From: Dehalococcoidales bacterium
GTDB lineage: Bacteria; Chloroflexota; Dehalococcoidia; Dehalococcoidales; Fen-1064
Length of the DNA stretch: 7,000 nucleotides
Direction of reading: 5' to 3'
Assembly: GCA_030667735.1 (NCBI GenBank)
Contig: DAOUVG010000080.1
Location: 1 to 7,000, forward strand
Each line of letters starts with the position of its first letter. Position 1 is the first letter of the stretch. Shown here in pieces: positions 1 through 4,335 of this stretch. Position numbers and translations under genes: made by a program. The notes below the pieces were generated by a model. That model saw only the letters and a program-made list of their open reading frames with translations. It was not told where the DNA came from and did not search any database.

Positions 1-630
1 AATGGCTATCGGTTTCAGGTAGGTGTTCGGCGTCCCTACAAAGTCCGGGATACCCTCGATTGGCACCATCCCTCTATGGGACAGGTTTCCGTGGAACAGG
101 TAGCTGTCTCCGGCAACGAAGGCGATTGCCTGGCGGTCACTCTTCTGTCCGGTTTCGGGGAAAGCAATCAGGCTCAGCGTAGCCCCGTCATCTCCCAGGG
201 TCTTTCGGTTGAGGTCGTTGAGTATCGCTTCGAGGTCATTCACGCTACCCTGTTGCAGGTGACGGTCCAGTTTGGTGAACAGCCTTCGCGAGGAGTCGGT
301 TATCCCGGGAGGGTCGGAGATGGCGAAGACCTTTCGGGATGGGTTGACATAAAGGCAGTCACTATCGTAGACGAAATTGTTTGAGCCCAGCATGACCTCG
401 ATGAAAACGTTATCGGCCCCGGGATGGGTACCACCGCAGAAGCCGGGACCGGTGACTGCCGGCCAGGTAATCACGCTCTCATATGAGGGGAGGGTCTCCC
501 AGGCTTTGCGGAACTTTTCTTTCATGTTGTCGGAGGTGTAGTGAGCGAAGCGGTCGAACAGTGCAGGATGCTTCTGGAATACCCCCTTCTCAAATACGGG
601 ATGGTGCTGAAGCTGAAATAGTTCCGTCAT
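1..630 (-). CDS. PP2C/PPM phosphatase-like protein, partial (C-terminal part beyond the left edge)
   Basis: An uninterrupted minus-strand frame runs from ATG at 630-628 to the window edge, giving 210 codons with no stop. An in-frame TAG at 651-649 lies just upstream, with no other ATG, GTG or TTG between, so the start is fixed. The protein begins MTELFQLQHHPVFEKG and has no signal peptide or membrane segment. Weak PP2C-like signals occur in the right order: GADNVF (residues 71-76, D73 resembling the first metal-binding Asp), VFAISDPPG (101-109, D106 where the family has ADGMGG), DDGATLSLIAF (147-157, like the G-T-T strand), and VAGDSYLFHG (172-181, like VGDSRAYL). The expected role would be a metal-dependent Ser/Thr phosphatase in the cytoplasm, but the glycine-rich loop after D106 is altered and the last metal-binding Asp residues lie outside the window. 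It could be a divergent or inactive relative. The reading frame is well supported; the family is a tentative reading. The ribosome binding site is weak. It is transcribed divergently from the ABC operon. Confidence 0.75.
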   Translation of the reverse strand, partial: MTELFQLQHHPVFEKGVFQKHPALFDRFAHYTSDNMKEKFRKAWETLPSYESVITWPAVTGPGFCGGTHPGADNVFIEVMLGSNNFVYDSDCLYVNPSRKVFAISDPPGITDSSRRLFTKLDRHLQQGSVNDLEAILNDLNRKTLGDDGATLSLIAFPETGQKSDRQAIAFVAGDSYLFHGNLSHRGMVPIEGIPDFVGTPNTYLKPIAI

Positions 631-715
631 GCCCTGTTGTTCTACTTTCTATCCGACGCTGCGGCCGGCTGACTGCGGTCATCTGCCAGTGTTGCGTTTG
701 CTGGCTTATACTCTC

Positions 716-745
716 ATTGTACCGGGCATCAGCCTTCGGCTGCAA
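716..745 (-). promoter_or_regulatory. Candidate promoter for the PP2C-like gene
   Basis: Read on the minus strand, TTGCAG (745-740) and TACAAT (721-716) are separated by 18 bp. The -10 matches five of six consensus bases and the -35 three of six. Transcription would begin near 709, leaving a leader of about 80 nt before the ATG at 630. The CAGCC-TTC-GGCTG inverted repeat (730-742) overlaps the -35 and spacer and could be an operator, though it is short enough to be chance. Confidence 0.35.
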
Positions 746-909
746 TTATCGTCGCGGTTCCTATCACGGTTGTAGCCGTATTCGCGGTCACAACTATGGT
801 GCTCTCGTTCAGATAGACAGGTGACACTTTGATAATGTTACTGTCATTCTGACTGGCAGACAATAAGATGGATTGTTTAGCTCACAATGTCAGGCAGTTT
901 CAATCCTCC

Positions 910-939
910 TTGACATAGACCTCTCGTAAAGTCTAACAT
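910..939 (+). promoter_or_regulatory. Candidate sigma-70-type promoter of the ABC exporter operon
   Basis: A perfect -35 hexamer TTGACA (910-915) is followed after 18 bp by TAACAT (934-939), which matches four of six -10 bases. Transcription would begin near 946, giving a leader of about 84 nt before the ATPase ATG at 1030. No other promoter of this quality is visible between the two divergent genes on this strand. Confidence 0.5.
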
Positions 940-1029
940 AAAGTATCCGATGGCAAGCGGTTCGCTGCCCAAATATGCTCGGCAAGAAGCATCCAAACTC
1001 GCTAGAAGGCGACCGCACAAAGGTGGCCC

Positions 1030-1989
1030 ATGACCAATCAGGCAACCACAGAACTTCATCCTGGCTCAAGAGAAGGCAGCGACATTGTCCTGCGTACCAT
1101 CGGTCTGACCAAGCGTTTCGGCCAGCTGGAAGCAGTAAAGAACCTCGACTTAGAGGTTCACCGGGGCGAGGTTTTCGGCTTCCTGGGGCCAAATGGTGCA
1201 GGCAAGAGCACCACAGTCGGAATGATCCTGGGGTTGATCGCTCCCACCGGAGGGAGCATCGAGCTGTTCGGTCGCAGGCTTGACGACAACCAATGGGCTG
1301 CACTCCGGCGCATAGGAGCGGTGGTCGAAGCACCTGCCTTCTATCCTTACTTATCCGGGTGGGACAATCTGGAGGCACTTGCCAGAGCCATCGGAGGCAT
1401 TCCCAGGGCCAAGATAGTAGAGGTGCTGGAGCGGGTCAGCCTGCAGGACCGTGCCGCAGACAGGTATGGCCACTATTCCATGGGGATGAAGCAGAGGCTG
1501 GGGATTGCGTCGACTCTGCTAAGGGACCCGGAACTCATAGTTTTGGATGAACCTACCAGCGGACTCGACCCTGCCGGGACCAAGGAAGTGCGCGACCTGA
1601 TTCCAAGGCTGGCACATGAAGGTCGCGCCCTGTTTCTGTGCAGCCACCTGCTTCATGAGGTTGAGCAGGTGTGCGATAGAGTGGCGATAATCAAAGAGGG
1701 CGTCATGCTCGCTTGCGCCCCGGTTCACGAGCTATTGGCGCAAGGCCAGACGCTTCAAGTCAAGGTGGACGACCCGGCGCGGGCTGTTGCCATTCTTAGT
1801 GGCTTGCCCTGGATAAATTCGGTTAAGATGGAGAACGATCATCTGATTGTGAGTGTCCCGGAAGAGAGCACCTCCCGGGTGAATGCAGCCCTTGCTGAGC
1901 ACAGTATCTTCGCATCGGAGCTGGTAAGCCACGGCGTCAGCCTGGAGAGCGTATTCCTGCAGTTAACAGGTGGTGAGAGCGGTGACTAG
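1030..1989 (+). CDS. ABC-2 type exporter ATP-binding protein (BcrA-like)
   Basis: This 319-residue cytoplasmic ATPase should power the permease encoded directly after it. All ABC motifs are present in order: Walker A GPNGAGKST (53-61), a Q-loop region IGAVVEAPAFYPYLSG (95-110) with Glu100 in place of the usual Gln, the signature YSMGMKQRLGIA (149-160) in place of LSGGQ, Walker B with D-loop LIVLDEPTSGLDP (169-181), and the switch His206 in LFLCSHLLHE. The V-E-A-P/S-F-Y-P form of the Q-loop is typical of the BcrA/bacitracin-export branch, so it is not a defect. Residues 230-319 form the extra C-terminal domain common in this branch. The ATG at 1030 is preceded by AAAGGTGG (1019-1026), a close Shine-Dalgarno match but only 3 nt away. 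The substrate cannot be told from sequence; peptide antibiotics, lipids or drugs are all known for relatives. Confidence 0.95.
   Translation: MTNQATTELHPGSREGSDIVLRTIGLTKRFGQLEAVKNLDLEVHRGEVFGFLGPNGAGKSTTVGMILGLIAPTGGSIELFGRRLDDNQWAALRRIGAVVEAPAFYPYLSGWDNLEALARAIGGIPRAKIVEVLERVSLQDRAADRYGHYSMGMKQRLGIASTLLRDPELIVLDEPTSGLDPAGTKEVRDLIPRLAHEGRALFLCSHLLHEVEQVCDRVAIIKEGVMLACAPVHELLAQGQTLQVKVDDPARAVAILSGLPWINSVKMENDHLIVSVPEESTSRVNAALAEHSIFASELVSHGVSLESVFLQLTGGESGD
1968..1973 (+). promoter_or_regulatory. Ribosome binding site that decides the permease start
   Basis: AGGTGG at 1968-1973 lies 8 nt before GTG at 1982, which is ideal spacing. The earlier in-frame GTGs at 1970 and 1973 overlap this site and cannot use it. 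It sits inside the end of the ATPase gene, as expected for translational coupling. Confidence 0.6.
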
Positions 1990-2845
1990 ACTGATCAGCG
2001 CGGAGCTCTTCAAGCTACGGAAGCGCCTTATGACCAGGGTGCTGTTGTTTGTGCTGGTTGGCATGATGATCGTCCTCTATCTGTTGCTGCTCGCCGTATC
2101 CAAGGTTACCATTCCTGTCCATGGTTCCGAAGAGATTGGGGCCATACAGAATCTGCTGGGACTTCCGCTGGCTCTTCCCTTTGCCTTGTCCATATTGTCC
2201 TCTCTTGGCACCATCCTGGCCGTGATCCTCATCGCCAGCTCTGTGGGAACTGAGTACAGTTGGCGAACCATGAGGACTATGCTCATCTGCAGTGAAAGTC
2301 GCCTCAAGCTCCTTGGTGCCAAATTGATGGCAGCAGGCATCCTGATTCTCATAGGTATGGTTGTCGGGTTGGCCGTTGGCTTCCTTATGAGCTTGATCAC
2401 TACAGCCATCGGTGGCTATTCCTTTGATTTCAGCTTCATGACTGGCGGATACCTGTGGGACCAGTTCCTTCAGTTCTGGCGCACATTCTACGTATTGATG
2501 CCGTATGCGCTACTTGGGTTCCTTCTCGCCATAGTCGGACGCTCGGCTATGCCAGGCATTGCTCTAGGCATAGGCATATTCTTCCTGGAATCCATCGTTA
2601 CTACGTTTATGAGCCTCGCTGGTGGCTGGATTGCCAGGATACCTGACTACCTGCTCGCAGCTAATGTCAGGGCAATCACAGCCGTGAACGAGCTCCCACA
2701 AGGGATGGGCATGGGCATGGGTGGGGGCGATCTCTCCGGCCAGACACCTGAGATATGGCAAGCTGTTGGAACACTTGCAGTCTACAGCCTGGTGTTCATC
2801 GGGCTAGCCTTCTATCTGTTTCGTAAGCGGGATGTGACCGGATAG
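1982..2845 (+). CDS. ABC-2 type transporter permease
   Basis: This integral membrane subunit of 287 residues (from GTG 1982; 291 if GTG 1970 is used) pairs with the ATPase just upstream. Its start overlaps the ATPase stop by 8 bp, which implies one operon and coupled translation. The basic amphipathic N-terminus MTRLISAELFKLRKRLMTR is typical of ABC-2 permeases. Six hydrophobic stretches lie at roughly 19-40, 65-88, 115-140, 169-186, 190-213 and 260-280. The motif SSVGTEYSWRTMR (86-98), after the second helix, is characteristic of the BcrB/ABC-2 group, and the chain ends in a basic RKRD tail after helix six. An unusual Met/Gly run, GMGMGMGGG (241-249), lies in the loop between helices five and six, predicted to face outside. 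The substrate is unknown. A dimer of this permease with two ATPases is the usual arrangement in the family. Confidence 0.9.
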   Translation: MTRLISAELFKLRKRLMTRVLLFVLVGMMIVLYLLLLAVSKVTIPVHGSEEIGAIQNLLGLPLALPFALSILSSLGTILAVILIASSVGTEYSWRTMRTMLICSESRLKLLGAKLMAAGILILIGMVVGLAVGFLMSLITTAIGGYSFDFSFMTGGYLWDQFLQFWRTFYVLMPYALLGFLLAIVGRSAMPGIALGIGIFFLESIVTTFMSLAGGWIARIPDYLLAANVRAITAVNELPQGMGMGMGGGDLSGQTPEIWQAVGTLAVYSLVFIGLAFYLFRKRDVTG

Positions 2846-2962
2846 AGTCGATGGTGAGACTCAATATTGTGGCTTCTTGTGCAATGGCCATTCCACCAGT
2901 GTGCTGCACATTGTGACGTTCTGTGCATGTGTAGGTAGTCACCTCCTGCTTCATACCTTATC

Positions 2963-3005
2963 TGTTACCTGTGTCCCCGGTCTGTTTTGTTACCATTGTA
3001 CCCGG
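2963..3005. repeat. Imperfect direct repeat pair, 18 bp each
   Basis: TGTTACCTGTGTCCCCGG (2963-2980) and TGTTACCATTGTACCCGG (2988-3005) match at 15 of 18 positions, 25 bp apart start to start. A third, shorter echo, GTTACCAT followed by CTGTA, lies at 3065-3076. The first copy also pairs with TACCGGGGA-like sequence downstream: TCCCCGGT (2974-2981) is the exact reverse complement of ACCGGGGA (3011-3018). Multiple short repeats starting TGT are typical of the ends of some insertion sequences, but no transposase is present, so at most this would be a relic end. Confidence 0.5.
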
Positions 3006-3035
3006 GCTGTACCGGGGATAATGGGGAAGGGACAG

Positions 3036-3053
3036 GCGGCCCATATGGGCCGC
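3036..3053. repeat. Perfect 18-bp palindrome
   Basis: GCGGCCCATATGGGCCGC is fully self-complementary and could form a 7-bp GC-rich stem with an ATAT loop in RNA or single-stranded DNA. No T-run follows (next bases ACGGGGATAG), so it is a poor intrinsic terminator on this strand. It could be a protein-binding site or the core of a dispersed palindromic repeat. Confidence 0.6.
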
Positions 3054-3121
3054 ACGGGGATAGGGTTACCATACTGTAATTAAGAAAGGTCTGGGACCCT
3101 GTTGGCTACCAGACATAACGT

Positions 3122-3171
3122 TGGAAACAATTCACGCTCGGTTAGCCTCGATTTGTTTCCATTATTTTTTT
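3122..3171 (+). terminator. Possible intrinsic terminator
   Basis: TGGAAACAA (3122-3130) pairs perfectly with TTGTTTCCA (3153-3161) around a 22-nt loop, and is followed at once by a T-rich tract (TTATTTTTTTA, 3161-3171). The stem is AT-rich and the loop long, so efficiency is doubtful. A second hairpin, GTCTGG (3089-3094) with CCAGAC (3109-3114), lies just upstream. It could end read-through from the ABC operon, about 280 bp after its last stop codon, or mark the 3' end of a small RNA. Confidence 0.35.
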
Positions 3172-3233
3172 ATTACCTGGTCTATTTTCATTATCCCGTC
3201 TGTCAGTAATGTACCGGACGAGAGTGCATCTAC

Positions 3234-3262
3234 TGGAAAAGTGAGCGTGATTGGGCTATACT
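3234..3262 (+). promoter_or_regulatory. Candidate hydrolase promoter, implying a leaderless mRNA
   Basis: TGGAAA (3234-3239, four of six -35 bases) and TATACT (3257-3262, five of six -10 bases) are separated by exactly 17 bp. Transcription would begin about 7-8 nt after the -10, at 3269-3270, which is the first base of the hydrolase ATG. No Shine-Dalgarno sequence lies before that ATG, in agreement with a leaderless transcript. Confidence 0.45.
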
Positions 3263-3269
3263 GGTCGGG

Positions 3270-4193
3270 ATGAATCCCTACGAATACTCCGATAATAACA
3301 CCCATTTCAACCTTCATCTCAAAAACCAGACGTCCAATTGGCTGCGGTACACGGTCGACTTCCCACCGGCGTTTCAGACGAGCAACGAAAAGGGCAAAAT
3401 GGCACGCGGCGATTACTTCCAGCCCCGTGGCTCTGGCAAAGCTCCCCTTGTAATCCTGCTTCACGGCGTTGGTGATGCCAGTCTGGTGCCCTGCCGGGGG
3501 CTGGCGTGGAGTCTGGCCAAAAAGGGCATTGCCTGCTTCATTCCGCGTCTCGTTGTCCATTCCAGCCGGTTGGCGGGGGCAGGACGGCGGCGGATGCCCC
3601 ATCTGAGCGACGAGGAGTGGTTTGAAATCTACCGTGCTGCAGTGGTAGAGGTACGACAGGTGGTGGACTGGGCCGGCACCTGTGCCGAATTGGACGGGCG
3701 GAAGGTAGGGGTTCTCGGGGTCAGCTTTGGCGGCCTTATTTCGGCGATATCCATGGCAGTCGATGAGCGCATCACTGCTGCGTCACTCATTGTCAGCGGG
3801 GGAAACTCCGGGAAGATTGTCCAGAAGGCCAAGGCCAGAGTGCTCAATAAAAAGTACCGGACTACTGAAGCGGAATACCGGGCCGGCCAGCAGCAGTACA
3901 CGCGGTATCTTGCCGAGGTCGCGGAAAAGGGCTTCGAGGACGTCATACCGCCGCGGCAGAGTTACCTGAACGACCCGATGACGTTTGCCGGGTATCTCCG
4001 TCAGCGCCCCTTGATGATGATAAACGCGCGCTGGGACGAGTTCATCCCGAGGGAGGCCACCCTGGACTTCTGGGAAGCATGCGACAGGCCGGCTATTACG
4101 TGGCTACCTGGAACCCACACTGCTATCTGGCTATGGTATCCATTTATACGAAGGAGAATAGACAGCTTTTTCGAATCGGTCTTCGGACTGTGA
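3270..4193 (+). CDS. Alpha/beta hydrolase family protein (dienelactone hydrolase/peptidase-like fold)
   Basis: This 307-residue cytoplasmic protein has the full alpha/beta hydrolase pattern. LVILLHGVGD (60-69) supplies the oxyanion-hole HG. GVLGVSFGG (147-155) is the nucleophile elbow with Ser152. INARWDEFIP (251-260) places the acid at Asp256, and LPGTHTAIW (279-287) gives His283, so the Ser-Asp-His triad is complete. There is no signal peptide or lipobox. Residues 93-118 and 180-235, between core strands, are basic and helical and probably form the cap. The substrate cannot be predicted; relatives cleave esters, lactones or short peptides. The ATG at 3270 has no ribosome binding site but lies at the predicted transcription start. 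The next Met (44) would remove a segment that related hydrolases usually have before the first core strand, so I keep 3270. It stands alone, 142 bp before the molybdoenzyme gene, which has its own promoter. Confidence 0.88.
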   Translation: MNPYEYSDNNTHFNLHLKNQTSNWLRYTVDFPPAFQTSNEKGKMARGDYFQPRGSGKAPLVILLHGVGDASLVPCRGLAWSLAKKGIACFIPRLVVHSSRLAGAGRRRMPHLSDEEWFEIYRAAVVEVRQVVDWAGTCAELDGRKVGVLGVSFGGLISAISMAVDERITAASLIVSGGNSGKIVQKAKARVLNKKYRTTEAEYRAGQQQYTRYLAEVAEKGFEDVIPPRQSYLNDPMTFAGYLRQRPLMMINARWDEFIPREATLDFWEACDRPAITWLPGTHTAIWLWYPFIRRRIDSFFESVFGL

Positions 4194-4231
4194 AGAGAAG
4201 CCCTGGGAATATCCTCGCTGGTAGTACCGGG

Positions 4232-4260
4232 TTGCCCGCAGATAACAGGATTGCTACAAT
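4232..4260 (+). promoter_or_regulatory. Extended -10 promoter of the molybdoenzyme gene with an overlapping operator-like repeat
   Basis: TTGCCC (4232-4237, four of six) and TACAAT (4255-4260, five of six) are 17 bp apart, and TG at 4252-4253 makes an extended -10. Transcription would begin near 4267, about 69 nt before the ATG at 4336. The -10 lies inside the inverted repeat GGATTG-CTA-CAATCC (4248-4262), so a dimeric regulator bound there would block RNA polymerase. The regulator is unknown. Confidence 0.5.
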
Positions 4261-4324
4261 CCGTGTATACCGGGGTAAAGATTTCACTGGTGTATGCGGT
4301 ACTCTATCACATGACGTGAAGGGT

Positions 4325-4330
4325 GAGGAA
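4325..4330 (+). promoter_or_regulatory. Ribosome binding site of the molybdoenzyme gene
   Basis: GAGGAA at 4325-4330 lies 5-7 nt before ATG 4336. It is the strongest Shine-Dalgarno sequence in the window and fixes the start just ahead of the cluster-binding cysteines, which excludes a longer form with an N-terminal export signal. Confidence 0.65.
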
Positions 4331-4335
4331 AGAAG

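Larger units (their letters stand above)
631..1029. other. Divergent intergenic region without a gene
   Basis: This 399-bp stretch separates the minus-strand PP2C-like gene from the plus-strand ABC operon. I find no convincing coding sequence on either strand. It holds one candidate sigma-70-type promoter facing each way (716-745 minus, 910-939 plus), a small CAGCC-TTC-GGCTG hairpin at 730-742, and the 11-mer TGTCATTCTGA at 842-852. That 11-mer reappears in opposite orientation near 6664-6674, inside a repeat-like block. Confidence 0.6.
2846..3269. other. Gene-free stretch with repeats and hairpins
   Basis: I see no plausible gene in these 424 bp on either strand. The first 115 bp show only a weak GAGTC/GACTC inverted repeat (2845-2862) directly after the permease stop, without a T-run. 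Then come a pair of imperfect direct repeats (2963-3005), an inverted repeat around them (2974-3018), a perfect palindrome (3036-3053), two hairpins (3089-3114 and 3122-3161) with a T-rich tail, and finally the hydrolase promoter (3234-3262). The density of structure suggests mobile-element or repeat debris rather than a lost gene. Confidence 0.55.

Noticed and set aside
76..824. Plus-strand open frames at 76-384 and 483-824
   Set aside because: The first lies wholly, and the second partly, opposite the minus-strand PP2C-like gene. Their translations have no recognisable motif and neither has a ribosome binding site. They are antisense shadows or chance frames.
682..860. 9-bp inverted repeat TCTGCCAGT / ACTGGCAGA
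   Set aside because: The arms are 160 bp apart with no extension of the match and no link to a promoter; chance is sufficient.
1124..1330. Glu100 instead of Gln in the ATPase Q-loop as a defect
   Set aside because: Glu at this position in a VVEAPAFYP context is normal for the BcrA-like branch of ABC-2 exporters.
890..1378. 162-codon minus-strand frame opposite the ABC ATPase start
   Set aside because: Its translation is rich in Cys, Arg and Trp without motifs, and it runs antisense to an unmistakable ABC ATPase and through the operon promoter.
2845..2862. GAGTC/GACTC hairpin after the permease as a terminator
   Set aside because: The stem has only 5 bp with an 8-nt loop, and no T-run follows.
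3162..3602. 146-codon minus-strand frame overlapping the hydrolase gene
   Set aside because: It is antisense to the conserved N-terminal half of the hydrolase, has no family signal, and its 3' end runs into the T-rich terminator-like tract.
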